This document shows, in pieces, positions 46,089 to 58,408 of a DNA stretch of 64,000 bases; position 1 is the first letter of the stretch, and every line of letters starts with the position of its first letter. Under the pieces are notes generated by a model. That model did not search any database. It was given only the letters and a program-made list of their open reading frames with translations, and was not told the origin of the DNA. Made by a program: the position numbers and the translations under genes. Source of the DNA: Microdochium bolleyi (Eukaryota > Ascomycota > Sordariomycetes > Xylariales > Microdochiaceae); the NCBI GenBank assembly GCA_001566295.1, contig KQ964265.1:1-64000 (forward strand), in the 5' to 3' direction.

Positions 46089-46900
46089 GGCGGGAGTGTT
46101 GTGTTGTTTAGGGGAGCTGGTTGGTCAGTCGTAATTGTGGATGTGGACGACGGGATGAAGTACAAGAATGGCAGAAAAGATGTCAGAAGGGACGTCAGAA
46201 AGTGAGCCTGGTAGTTGTCACTGTGAGAGGACGTTGGAGATATGAAGGGACCGTTCCTTGAGGGCGGCACTGCACCAGAGCCTCGGTGCAAGTGCTCGGG
46301 GCGTGGCCCGTGGACACGTCCACCCCCCGGGGTCCCCAGCTCAACTGCTCCAACCGTGCAATGCCCCGGCTTTTCGAGTCCTCCCCACACCAGAGCACCT
46401 CTTTCCCCACGCCGGCCGGTCTTCCCCTCAATTCCCGCGGCTCTTTGTGGGGACCCGTCGGCGCGCAGGCGCCGACGGGTCTGGGGCTTCGTTTTCCGGC
46501 CTGTCTTCGGCAGGGGCCATTCAGTGTGACTGAGGTTGAGACAGCATGAGAACAACCAAAATGAGCATAATTTTTACAACGTTGGCAGGCAATAAAACTG
46601 CCAGCAGCGCCACACCGGATTTTTCCTATGTCCAGCGTTGGAGGCGGAGGCCAAAACGGTATCAGATCGCAACCATCCTCGTCTTGCTCCAAGGATGATT
46701 CCATGCACATGGCGTTGCATTAGGAGACTTTTCGTTTAAGAGGAGAATGTATATTGCTCGCTTCGATGAGACTGCAAGCACGTTGCATTACGAGATTAAC
46801 CATGCCACACTGGTCCGTATCGTCCGCACGTATCACAACATGACACTGCAAACTTGTAACCTTCCCGCCAAATTGGAATCCCGCTGCTCAAATTGACCAC
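46089..46900. other. Intergenic: ACAD promoter with perfect hairpin
   Basis: 812 bp between the acyl-CoA dehydrogenase start and the enone reductase stop. It contains a GC-rich perfect inverted repeat at 46452-46481 and otherwise only overlapping short frames on both strands. Confidence 0.55.
46452..46481. repeat. Perfect 13-bp inverted repeat with 4-nt loop
   Basis: Arms GACCCGTCGGCGC and GCGCCGACGGGTC surround GCAG. The DNA could form a cruciform, or the RNA a very stable hairpin. It sits 364-393 bp upstream of the acyl-CoA dehydrogenase start, in its promoter or leader. It also contains CGG/CCG words that zinc-cluster regulators can bind. Confidence 0.85.
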
Positions 46901-48428
46901 TCAAGGGATGATCTTGGCCGCCCGGAACCGGTCAAACGCTGTCCACCACGCGCACTTGGCATCCGTCTCCTCCTTCTCCTTGCCCATCAGCTTGTGCGTC
47001 TTGGTCATGTCCAGCGGCCGGTCGAAGTTGAACATGGTCATGATGAAGTACGGGAAACCGCCGTAGCTGCGGTCGTTGCCTACCCGGCCCGTCTTGAGGC
47101 CGTGCTTCCGCTCCAGCTCCTGCCACTCGGCAAAGTGGTCCGCGCAGTACTCGGTCGGCTGCGGGCCTGAGCCGCCTGGAGGGGGACCCACGCCCTTGAG
47201 TCCAAAGTACTCGCAGATGATGGGCCACTTGACGCTCCACGAGGACGTCTCGGCGTTGTCGGCGGCGTTGTAGCGCTGCCCGCCCGAAACCTCTGGGCGC
47301 AGGGAGGCGAGAATCGAGGTCTTGGCCACAATGTCCTGCGAGGAGTCGTTGCACGCAATTTTGTAGGATTTCTCAGTGCCAGGGAACTGCACCTCGGCGC
47401 CCTTGCCATTTATCGCGGCATAGAGAGAGAGATATGTGGAGAGGGCTTGTCTGTGGTAACGGAGAAAGGGGCATGGGTTAGCACTCGTCGCCTCTTGTCT
47501 CCATTGATAGCGACAGGCCCTCCTTGCAAACGAGAGAAGATGGGTTGTGACAGGTAAGGGACACTCACGCCAAGCAGTAAATGTTGTTGTTCGGCACAAA
47601 CCCGACAATGACGTCGGGGATCACGTCGCACCACGTCCAACTCTTGCCCTGGGACATTTCGGTGAGCATGTCGATCTGGCTGTAGTAGAACATCTCGGAC
47701 GCGAATGGCTCCGGGATACGAGGCAGCGTCTCTTTGAGCGGCAGGTCGTTCTTGAACGGGAACTGGTCAATCAGGTGCACACCGTACGCCTTTGTGCCTG
47801 TGGGAAGAACGACCTGCAAGTTTCAGCCCATAGTTAGCAACTGATGCCATTGCTGCGTAGGCAGGGGGCATAGAGGTGTCATTGTGCTTACAAATTTCAG
47901 GTTTGACGAAATGTTCTCGACAGAAGTCACGGCGCGCTTGATCAGGTCGACGTTGATCTCGCACTCCTTCTTCCCATCAGGGTCCATAATGTACGCTGTA
48001 TCCCAGTCAGCACCATCCGTCCTGCCACTCGGTCTTCCACAGTCTACACCACAGCAGTCGGGACTCACCAAAGAAGTAGACATGTGTGATCTTGTCTACG
48101 TTCTTGACGCGCTCCCTGAGCTCAGCGTCGAGTCCATCCTGGCCCTTGGATGTCAGGATATCGACGCCGCTAACAATCTGCAGCTTGGGCGACTCAGGCC
48201 ACATGGCGTCCTGGGCCGTCAGCGGCCGGTTTGTGAGCGCAGTCACGCTGTCGAAGGCATCTGGCGTCGGGTAGCCCTCGAGGATGAGCCGTGTAATGGC
48301 CCAGCCCGTGATGCCGCTGGCGCCTGTTGGTGTTGGGTGAGCGAGGGTTAACGAAGGTCCCAGAGTCGTGGGAGCTTGTGTAGCAGGTATGTCATCTTAC
48401 CAAAGACGAGTGCATGATTTCCAGACAT
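46901..48428 (-). CDS. PRISE-type enone reductase (atypical SDR)
   Basis: NAD(P)H-dependent reductase of the progesterone 5-beta-reductase/iridoid synthase-like group, which reduces activated C=C bonds of enones. Five exons: 48428-48401, 48323-48069, 47995-47892, 47813-47569 and 47450-46901; introns are 77, 73, 78 and 118 bp, all GT...AG and in phase, giving 393 residues. The dinucleotide loop is FGASGITGW with Gly10, Gly13 and Gly16, split by the first intron. The PRISE catalytic pair is present: Lys137 in PTGTKAYG and the FYY motif (171-173) with its tyrosine. LAQALSTYLSLY and QFPGT are typical later blocks. The protein is cytosolic. It is divergent from the Baeyer-Villiger monooxygenase across 1.6 kb and on the same strand as the acyl-CoA dehydrogenase. 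Confidence 0.92.
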
Positions 48429-50041
48429 CTTTGCCGTGTTGCTGTGTGGTTGAATGTGGCAAGACTTGTGCAGATTCTTAGTGCTTGGCCATTCATCCAC
48501 GGACGTCCAGGAATGCAAGGCAGTGGTTTCCGTAGCAGTTCAGAGGCTGTCACACGGCGGGTCGCCAAAGTCGGGACAGAAACACGATTGAGGTAGGCAG
48601 GGAGGAACTGCTGCATGCACATGTGCTCGGGGGTTCTTTAAGGTTGCACTCCATAGCTGGAAGAGACTATCGTGCCCTGGCAAGTGCGGGGGCCATGTGG
48701 CCGCCCTGAGTAAGCGTGACCCTATGTGAGGAGGCACGGGAGTAGAGCCCGGATGAGCGTATGCGGGGCGCAGGTACGGTAAGCTCAAGACACAGGCTTG
48801 GCCTTTCAATTTATGATACTCCGCCGGGTGAGTTACCGGATATGTTGAATCTAAGGTGTCTGAAAAGTGGTCTCTGATCAGTTCGCAGTGGCATCAGATC
48901 CTGACCAAGGAAGCCCAGACAGGAGAAGATGCTGGGCCGTGTTCTCGCCGCTCGTCTGAACAATTCGGGCGAGGCTCAATCCGAGAGATCTTTACCAACA
49001 GTACAGATCTCAGACTGGCTCGGTGTGCCCCTCATCAGATGTTGCACAGTCTGTGTCGAGTCACGCGGTCTCCGACGTCCCCCCAGCCGCGACTCGGCCG
49101 TTGTACGAGGGCAGGCCACCTGGATTACTTGGTATGGGCTGTGCGAGTCGGGCTGCGGGTCACGATGGTGTTGGTCCAAGTCATGTCCTCATCAGGGACT
49201 CCAACGAAGGGCAGAATTGGGGAAAGCCCCCGCAGCTCCCCCGCGTTTTGGGGAGCTTCTGTTGGTTCCAAACCAGCGTTACCATCGCCCAATTGGAAAA
49301 CCTTAGCCGCATGTAAAAGTCGCATCGACACAAGACAACACAACCACGGGCTACTGGCACATTTGTATGATGGCCTGGCCAAGCCGGCCGGGATGTGGCC
49401 ACCAGCCCTCCCGCCTGCACCAACATGGCAAGATCCGCACCTCCCCCGCATGCAGGACCCTTTGAGTGGCACCTTTTGGAGTTGACGGAAATGCTGTTCC
49501 TCATGCAATACCACTTCCACCACCATCGCAGCGACGCTCAGTGCCTCGAGAATACTTCGCCCTCCGGGGCAATGGCCTTCTCGCTAGGTCTCCGTGTCCC
49601 TGCGTGGGGCCTCGGATACCTTCACGCTGCTACTCCAGCTTCCGCGTCGTGCCACAGCCTGCTCCGTAGCCGCGGGCGGTGCCTCTAGTCATGCCATCAG
49701 TCGTGCCGTTCTGCATGATGCACTGATTAACTTGTGCCTGATGTCGGTGGTTGAAACCCGGGTCGACTCGTAGCATATTCGGGACGCCTGCCAGACAAAA
49801 GCGTGCCACGCGCTTCCCTCCTCCCCCAAACACACAAAATCACTCTTGAATCTTCCCATCCATCCTTCCTTCCTGCCTTCCTCTGTGAAGCACAGAGAGT
49901 GCTTTCCGCAGTTCTGCACTCAAGCCAGCGCCAAGTACCCCATCCTCAAAGTCCGTGTCCTCTTTCAGGTCTTCCACATCTCGTAAAGCAAGGCATTGGA
50001 GCACACTCTCCACGACGACAACCACTGCAACATCACACACC
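48429..50041. promoter_or_regulatory. Divergent promoter, enone reductase / BVMO
   Basis: 1.6 kb shared by two outward-reading enzyme genes, with no supportable gene inside. One exact CGG-N3-CCG zinc-cluster-type half-site pair lies at 49066-49074, which could occur by chance. A pyrimidine-rich stretch at about 49855-49883 and a CACACACC leader just before the ATG are usual for the start region of expressed filamentous-fungal genes. Confidence 0.5.
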
Positions 50042-52195
50042 ATGGCTCCGTCAGCCGAGTCCGCTGCCGCCCTAGCCAAGGAGGGTGTCGCTCCCGCGAT
50101 GGACGTCGCCCAGACCGAGGGTCGCGCCAATGGCACCACCACAGCGGCTGGCAGCGACGATAGCAACGGCGCAAACACCTTTTACTACCCAGAGGAGGTG
50201 CCCGCCAGCGCGCCCTACGAGATCCTGCAGCAATACCACTCGAAGCCCACCAAGCTCCGGGTCGCCTGCATCGGCGCCGGTGCATCAGGCTTGTGCCTGG
50301 CCTACAAGATGGTAAGTTCCAGATACCAAGGAAACCAAGTGCGGTCGATAGAGATTGAGCGCTAATGGTCCGACCTTTTTGGGCCGGAACAGGAGAGGCA
50401 AATGGTGCCCGGAAGCTGGGAGCTTACGCTCTTCGAAAAGAATCCCGTCTTTGGCGGCACATGGGTCGAGAACACCTACCCCGGTGTTGCGTGCGATGTA
50501 AGCTTTTCTCTCCATCCTGGACGGATTGTTCGGTGCAGTCGTCGGCTCGCGGGACATGTCACTGACACCTCTCCCTCAGATCCCTTCCCCTCTCTACACA
50601 TATTCGTGGGATCCCAAGCCAGACTGGTCGCACTACTTTGCCTACGGCGGCGAGATCAAGGAGTATTTCAACGAGTTCGCGCGGAGGTACGGATCCGAGA
50701 AGTACATGAAGCTCAACACCAAGGTCGTCGAGGGCCGGTGGGACGAAGCCAAGGGCGTATGGAACCTCACACTGCAGGACCAGAAGACGGGCGAGAAGTG
50801 GCAGGACTGGTGTCACTGCCTCGTCAACGGCACGGGCATCCTCAACAACTGGAAGTGGCCCGACATTAAAGGGTTTGAGTCCTTCAAGGGTGCCAAGATG
50901 CACTCGGCCAGCTGGGACCACAGTGTCGACTTCAAGGACAAGAAGATCGCCGTCATTGGCACCGGCAGCACGAGCGTTCAGATTGTGCCCGCGCTGCAGC
51001 CCGTCGTCAAGCACATGAAGGTCTTCATGCGAAGCCCCACGTGGATCTCGCCGCCCTTTGGCGGCGGTGTGCTCGAGGAGGACCTGCGCAAGTCCAAGGG
51101 CGCCGACGACGGGCCGGAGCCAGGCAAGCGGCAGTACACTTTCACGGACAAGGACAAGGCCAAGTTCAAGAATGACCCCGAGTATTTCCTCATGTTCCGC
51201 AAGCGCATTGAGGCCGAGATCAACTCGCTGTTTGGCATGTATCAACAAGGGTCCGAGATGAGCAACGCTTTCCGCAAGGCCATTACCGAGGAGATGCACC
51301 GCCGCATGGGTCCCGGACACGAGCAGCTCAAGGACTTCATCATCCCCAAGTGGGCGCCCGGGTGCCGCCGCATCAGCCCCGGCGATGGCTACCTCGAGGC
51401 GCTCGTGCAGGACAATGTCGAGACCGTGTTTGGCGGCATCCGGGAGGTTACCCCCACAGGTATCATCTCCGAGGACGGCACACAGCACGACTTTGACATC
51501 CTTGTCTGCGCCACGGGCTTCAACGTCGCGTTCAAGCCCGCGTTTAACCTGGTCAACGGCGAAGGGACCACGCTCAACGAGGACTGGGGCGACGATGGCG
51601 TGAACCTGTACCTGGGTGTCTCGGCGCCCCGTTTCCCCAACTACTACACCATTGTCGGCCCTGGAGCGACGTGGTCGTCGGGGACGCTGCTGCCGTCGAT
51701 CGAGACGACGATAGAGTACTCGATCAAGATGATGAAGAAGATCCAGCACGAGAACATCCGGTCCATCGACGTGCGGCAAGACGCCGTTGACGACATCTAC
51801 GCGCACTTCGACACGTTCCACAAGACGACCGTGTTCCAGGAAGAGTGCCGGTCGTGGTTCAAGGCTGGCAAGGAGAAGCGCAGGATCTACCTGTGGCCGG
51901 GATGTGTATGTTTTCTTGCTCTTCAACTACTCGCTGTGTTTTGTTTTCTCTTTTCCTATCACTTTTACACGAACCCCAAGGCCCTGCTAACACGGCTCTG
52001 TTTGACACACTGTAGACCATCCACTTCCTCAAGACGATCAAGGAGCCGCGGTACGAAGACTACGCGATCCGCTACCGATACCCGAACCGCTTCGCCTTCC
52101 TAGGCAACGGCGAGATTAAGGCCAACGTGACCAAGGACGTGCTCGGCCTCAGCACGTACGTGCGCAGCAGCGACCACGAGTGGACGGTGGAGTAA
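50042..52195 (+). CDS. Baeyer-Villiger monooxygenase (FAD/NADPH)
   Basis: Class B flavin monooxygenase that inserts oxygen next to a ketone to give an ester or lactone. Exons 50042-50311, 50393-50497, 50580-51905 and 52016-52195; introns of 81, 82 and 110 bp; 626 residues. The first Rossmann motif is GAGASG (78-83), after an N-terminal extension of about 70 residues typical of fungal members. FGGTWVENTYPGVACD is the flavin-binding block. The type I BVMO fingerprint FxGxxxHxxxW is intact as FKGAKMHSASW (227-237). The NADPH-site loop is GTGSTS (252-257). VCATGF is the conserved C-terminal motif. The N-terminal region and spacing recall the MoxY/StcW group of fungal BVMOs, but this needs an alignment. 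Substrate is unknown. The long open frame antisense to exon 3 is a codon-usage artefact. Confidence 0.95.
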
Positions 52196-55184
52196 ACCAG
52201 CGAGAAGCAGCAGCACGGCTGGCCGGACGAGACCTCGGGTCGACTCACGAGTCATGATGCAGACATACATACATACACATGAGTGGGGAGGACGCCAGTG
52301 CCGTCGTAGCCCACGGGGTCTGTTGAATACCGAGGAGGCGGGGAAGGGAGTGAGATCAAGACTATTGCCGACGCATGCAAGGCAAGAGGAGGAAAAGAGG
52401 GGTGTGAACCTTGCTTGGATCTGGCTGGTCTAGGATGGCGTCCTCGGGGAGGATGGAAGAGGGGGCCGCTGCAGCGATTGCATTTCCCCGCACTTCGCAG
52501 CTGCTTGGCCATGCTTGCTGAAGGCCGGAGAGAGTTGCTTGAAAGCAGAAGCGGCAGGGGTTGCGCTGAGTTCTTTGGTCTGTTTGGATTTATTTTCACC
52601 TTTGGTGTATCTTATGCATTGGCGATGCACCCTCACAGATCTGAAATGTCAGAAGAATTGCTCATCTTGTCTGCTTTGTGGTCTCTCTTGTCTTCGCAAG
52701 TGGGAGATGAATCGAGACACGCTGGCACAGTTGGTTTGCAGGCGAGAGGCACTGGCATCAAGATGTGACGTGATGGTGGAATAGGACGCCAAATGCGCAT
52801 CACACCAAGGGACTGACGAGTGCGGCGCAGGCGGCAATGCCGTGGAACCACAGACCAGACCTCCAAGTCTTGAAGCGGATAGCTTCGCGAGGTGTACGCA
52901 TGCGACGCGCCATGCATATGGGCCCATAGCGTACATAGCAGCCAAACTTTGGAGAATTGTGGTTCTGCAATGGCCTGCCAGATGTCCTGGTGATGTTTGT
53001 GCATGCGTCAAGCTCTAGAAAAAAAGCTTTGGGTTGCACGGCGTACGAATGCTGTCCCCCGCCTTTCAATCCCAGGGATCGACCCTGGCCTTGCTTGCTC
53101 CTGTGGGGGGTTGCAGTGCATGTACATTGCCGGCAGGGCCTTGCTCTGGAGCAACGAAACTAACTCTCCGGGGTTCCCAACCCTGCCATATCGGAGGGCA
53201 GTATCCGATGACGATGGCCATGCATGTGTGTCGGTGCTTTACAGACAGCGGACGGGGAAAAAAAACCAAAACCAAGGGCGGTTGCCGACATTCAAGCGGT
53301 GCATGGATACATGCAGGTGGATGCGGCGTGGGCGGGCACAATCACCGGTGTATTTTCTTTTCTGCCCGACGTAGTGAGCGAGTGTTGGGGGACTGTGCAG
53401 CTAGCTGTGCGGCCATCAATAATTAGGGTATCCTCCGTGTCCGAGACGGGGGACGGGCTTCACCAAGGGCACTGGCGAGCTCGCGTGCAGCCACCTGATC
53501 CCCCCGTGGTCCCCGTGTGTGATCGTGTGTGTGGCAGCTCCCCTCCGGACTCGGGTGCTAGCTCGGGATTTGCGAGAAGATCGGACCAGGTGTCCAAAGG
53601 TTGCAACGTCCGGCATTTGTCTTGGTTCCCGGTGCCTCATGCCTCTAGTGGTAGCTGCTCCGTGGCGGTTTGTGAATTCGGTGCCGTGTTCCAAAAGTGG
53701 TAAAGGGAATCGTACCCATCGTGCCATATACGTATTCTATTCCCAGGGATGCCTTTCGAGCAGCAACATCAAGTGTCGTGCTTGGAGCCCCGGAACCCCG
53801 GGACGCCGGTGGCCAGGTCTTTGCCTACTTTGGTGATGCGAGGCGAGGTTGTGGTGTGAGTCTTCTCCCTGGTCTGTTTCGTACAGGTCTTGACGCCACA
53901 CAGGTCTGGTGCTCGCACCCAGCCGAGGGCGGGGATGGGGAAGCAGCAGAGGCACTTGAGTCAGGACATTGCTGGCAAGGGGCAGTCGTGAATCAGTGCG
54001 GGGGCCGTCTGTCTGGGGTGTGGGGTGTAGGGCACAGGGCCAGGGTGGAGTGGCTGAAGACCGGACGCTCCTTCCTCGTCAGCTGTCGCCAGCAAGGTTC
54101 GTCTGCACGCACTCGTCCCTGCCGTCGCCCGTCGCCCGCCCGGCCAAGTCTCCGCCCGCCTCGCTCGTCCTGATGGCCAGCCTCTCCCAAGGCAGGCGAG
54201 ACGAGACGCGCCCTCGGCGACCGGGCCAGTCTCATCGACACCGACCAGTCTGTCGATCCGGGCACCTCAGCTAGACCGTTCTGGCCCCTGGCCTGCACAT
54301 CTCACACATCTCCATAGCTCGCCTGGCTAGTGCCTCTCGACATCGCCACCACGCGACACCATTGGGTGCCGCTTTCAGGCAAGGGCACAGCTCGAGACTT
54401 GCAGCCTGCTCCTGTGCCTCACGCCAGACCCCGACGCCGACCCCGCCGCCCTAACCAAGGTTAGACGACCTCTCTAGCCGTCAACAACCGTGGCAAATCA
54501 TGGCGGTGCTCACAGCTGCCTCAGACGGCCTCGGCGGGCGTCCTCGAAGGCGTCTCGATGGCGTCCTCGTGTCCATCATGTTCGACACCGCCCACCGCAG
54601 GACCCGGACGGGCGGGACGCGTGCCCACCACGGCCAACCTGGGGTCATCATCCTCTCCCTCCTTGCTCTCTCACTAGCGAGACCCCCATTCCCATGGAGG
54701 TCCTCCTCTTAGCTCGACCCGGCCCTGCAATCGTCGGATCTCGGAGCTGGTGGCTGCCTTCCCCAGGCCACTTCCCCAGCTCTCGGGCCCGCACGCGCGA
54801 ATAGTGTCTTGGCCCAGTGGCCACGGGCCAGGATCGAGACACAGCTCGACTGGGGCAGGCTGGCCGCTACCCCGTCTCTACCCCGTCATTCCGGCCAGGA
54901 CGCTATCCTGCCCATGGGGAAAATAACTGGACGTCGTGAATATCCTCCGTCCGGGGACTCATCCCTCGCCACTGCTCCCAGTTTCTCACCTCGTCACAAT
55001 TCCACCCACTCCAAACCCCTCTACTCACGCTGTGCATCACATTGTATTCCTTTGACAGGCAGTCTGGATAATCATCGGCACCAAAGTCCCCTCCCCCACT
55101 ACTCTGACCTCGGTCCCCATCCCCAAGGCCGTCATTCTCCCTATCATAGCTGTGGATGAAGGGCTACTAGATACCGCCAGCACA
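52196..55184. other. Intergenic: BVMO 3' end and regulator leader
   Basis: 3.0 kb. A short ACAT microsatellite at about 52264-52279 lies in the BVMO 3' region. The right half, from about 54,000, is pyrimidine-rich and contains upstream ATGs, including a 70-codon frame at 54500-54712, consistent with a long regulated leader of the Zn2Cys6 gene. No separate gene is supported. Confidence 0.5.
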
Positions 55185-58100
55185 ATGGCAGCAGCCAACA
55201 AGAAGCCCGTCGAGACTGATTCTCCCAAGCCGGATGTCGCGAACCAGGAGAACGTCACCGCACGCTCCAACTCGACAAAGGCTGCCAGCAAGTCCCAAAT
55301 TCGCCACCGCGCCTCCGTGGCTTGTGCCTCATGTCGTGACCGCCGGATCCGATGTGTCGTCCCCAAGGGCGAGAACGAGTGTACACAATGTAAGCGGTCG
55401 GGCACGGAATGCATCATCAAGAACGATGATGAGCGCAGGAGGTAAGTGATCCCGGGCTCACTGCTTTGGAACGAGCCGTCAGACTGATATGCTGCCGAGA
55501 CAGGCCAATCTCCAAGGCTTACATGTCGTCACTATCTGATCGTATAAACATGCTGGAAGGCCTGCTGCTCGACAAAGGTGTCGTCCCGCCTCCGCCACGG
55601 CACCCCCCGAAGACGAGGCACGCACCACAAACAAAGACCGAAGATGCGAGCGAGACCCTCGGCGGCTCCCCGGATCCTGAGCAGAAGCTTGTATCCGGCC
55701 TGCGAGAGTCTCCGATTGGCGAGGTGCCATCACCGCCAGACTCGGGAAGCGACGACTACGCGATGCACGACAGTCCGAACTGGCCCGAAGGCACTTCTGT
55801 TGCAGTCGCTGACTTTCTACCGCTGCCCAAGGAGCAATCGCCTTTCCGGAACCTAGATCCGAAGCAGGAAGATATTGTCCATCGGCTCCTATCGACCAAG
55901 GGAAATCTCTCTTTCGATCAGCTGTCGGGGCGGCTCCGGTTCTTCGGCCCGACCGCGAACAGCCACGTTTACGCAGACTCGGCCGACAAGTACGATGCGC
56001 GTGAGCCAGCGGAGCAAGTGCGCCGGGCCCAGAGGATTATCCGCTCCTTGTCACCAGACACGTACAACTATCTGATGGAGACTTTCTGGGAATACTACAA
56101 TAGCGTCCTTCATGTCATCGATCAAGAGGCGTTTGAGGGTGATAGAGATTCTCAGAACCCCAAGTTTTATTCGTCATTCCTCCACATCACTGTCTTGGCC
56201 ATGGGTTATTTCTACTCTGACAAGAGCCGCGACGATATGATGCGGATCACGCTTGGCACAAGGGAGAGCACGTTGCATCGCGAGGCCAAGTATATGCTTG
56301 ACACAGAGCTTGAGAAGCCGGGCGGTGTCTCCAGCGTGCAAGCATTGCTCATCCTTGGCGATCTCGAATGTGGACTCGGCCGCGACAACACTGGGTGGAT
56401 GTATGCTGGTAAGTACATTCTTCTTTCGTCTGATTATCTTTCTATCATGACAAGAACACTGAAGGTTTCTCCAGGCATGTCAAACCGTCTCGCATTCGAC
56501 GTTGGTCTTCACCTCGATTGCAGCAACAATGGGCTGCCCGAGAGGGAAGTGCGCATCCGGCAGATGGTCATGCGGTCCTGCATCCTCTACGACAAGTACT
56601 GGGCGCTGTTCCTGGGCAGGCCCACCAGCATCAAGAGCCAAGACATTGGCATGGACCTGCTGGCCCAGCGATTCACTGAGCTTTTGTCACCCAAGTCGAT
56701 AAGGTCGTCCAAGCCTGCTTCGCTGGCGGAGCAACGATTGGAGATCTACGAGCAACTTTACGAGCTAATGGAACTCGCCGGCCGTATCGTCGAGATTCGC
56801 GACATCAAGAGCAAGCGACGGACGGGAGACCACGATGTCTTCTCAACGGGTGACGTTGAAGACAACGCATATTTGCACGTCATCAACCTGGACAGGCAAC
56901 TACAGAATTGGTACAGACGTCTGCCAGATCACCTGACGTGGAAACCCACAAACATCAAGACGGCCGAGTTCCCCTATTATCTTCTGCACCAACAGTATCA
57001 TGTAACCATGATCCTGCTGCATCGTCCTTGGGCCAAGTATTCGACAATCGATGGCATGAGTACTGGGACTAGCTCGCAGCCGAGCCCTGCTAGTAACATG
57101 GCATCCCCATCACGTGGCCAGCACGACCAGTTCCCTAGCAATGCTGGAGGGCAGGGCCTTGGAGACCCCAACGGCCTCGTGCACGACAGCCGTACTTCAC
57201 TATCTAGAAACATCTGTACGCAGCAGGCCATTCGTGTTGCTCGGATCTTCTGGCAGCACCGGCAGCGGTTCGAGGGCAAGCGGATGTTCGTGACTGGCAT
57301 CCAGCACGCGGGTACGGCCTCTATCGCGCTCATCGCCGCTCTTGCATATCAGCAGAACGAGAATGAGCGTCGCAGCTACATGAGCTATCTCGAGATCCTG
57401 TCACAGGCCATCGGTGATATGAGTGAAACGTACCAGCCCGCCGAACGGATGGACAACCTACTCGAAGCCGTACTTACACAGATGCGCGGCGACGCCCCGG
57501 AGAATCGGCACCTGCGTACAAGCTCGTTCGCTGGAAGCATACCTGCCACCAACGGCAGTTCTTGGGGCGAATTGAGTGCGTACTCGACTCTGCCGGCCCG
57601 CAGAGAGCATCCAGATATGGAACACTCGGCGATCAACAAGAAGCGCATGCGGCCAGGACCGAGCCGCCGGGCTTCGGAGATCCCCCGGCCACGGCCTGCC
57701 TTTGGTGCAGGGCAGTCCGCCACAAATCCAGCAATGCAGGCACCATCTTCACATATGTTGTCAAGCAATGGGCACCAACATGTGCAGTCCATGTCTGGCT
57801 TTCTCTCGAGCTTTGGAGAGCCCTCACCCTTCATGGACACACTGCACGGGTCTGCAGTGGACATGGAGCCCACCGAGGACGTCCCAAGCACCACCCGCAG
57901 TGGCACAGACGACTACGTTCTTGTCCCGCCGCCAGCGGAAGACTGGGCTGCGATACAGCGCCTCCACAGCGGTGACGACGGCACCCAAGGCGTGGTACAC
58001 ACACACGACTTTGGCTTCCAGATGTCAGACTTTGTGTCTGGCGGTGCTCCTGACATGTCTGGCTCGACTCCGTCGCTGCATGACCCCCGCCAGCGACTGG

Positions 58101-58408
58101 GAAGCCTGAGCAGCAGCGTGCCCGGCCTGAGCACGGGCACTGGTGCAGGTGCCGCGTCGAGCCTTGGCAGCACCAGCCATCTGCATCATCAGCACCTGCA
58201 CGGCGATGTGCACCTAGGCAGTGGTCTCGGTGGCGAGTTGAAGTCCACGGGCGAGTCCGCCATGGACTGGATCAATAATGAGGGCGGCGGACTGAACACC
58301 GTCGCTGGGGGCGGGATCGTCGACAGCGACCATCTATGTGATGGGGACGAGGAATCCCGGTTGGGCGCGCCTCCACAGGGGCATGAGCTTGACTTTTTCA
58401 GCTTTTAG
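55185..58408 (+). CDS. Zn2Cys6 transcription factor with middle homology region
   Basis: Exons 55185-55441, 55504-56408 and 56475-58408, introns 62 and 66 bp, give 1,031 residues. The start is the first in-frame ATG. The zinc cluster has six cysteines at 47, 50, 57, 66, 69 and 76 (CASCRDRRIRC...CTQCKRSGTEC); the first intron lies just after it. A short coiled-coil linker (SLSDRINMLEGLLLDKG) follows for dimerisation. The fungal-specific middle homology region covers roughly 200-480, with the diagnostic DVGLHLDC near 400. The C-terminal third is Ser/Gly/His-rich and disordered, suited to activation. It is a nuclear DNA-binding dimer, expected to recognise CGG triplets. It stands between the BVMO and the SDR/ALDH pair and is the best candidate for a cluster-specific regulator, though this is positional inference only. 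Confidence 0.94.

Noticed and set aside
44850..46205. 451-codon plus-strand open frame
   Set aside because: It is exactly antisense to the acyl-CoA dehydrogenase, is Val/Ala/Asp/Leu-biased, has no domain and results from the G/C-ending codons of the real gene.
50559..51926. 455-codon minus-strand open frame
   Set aside because: Antisense shadow of the main BVMO exon; repetitive Val/Leu/Asp/Glu composition and no family features.
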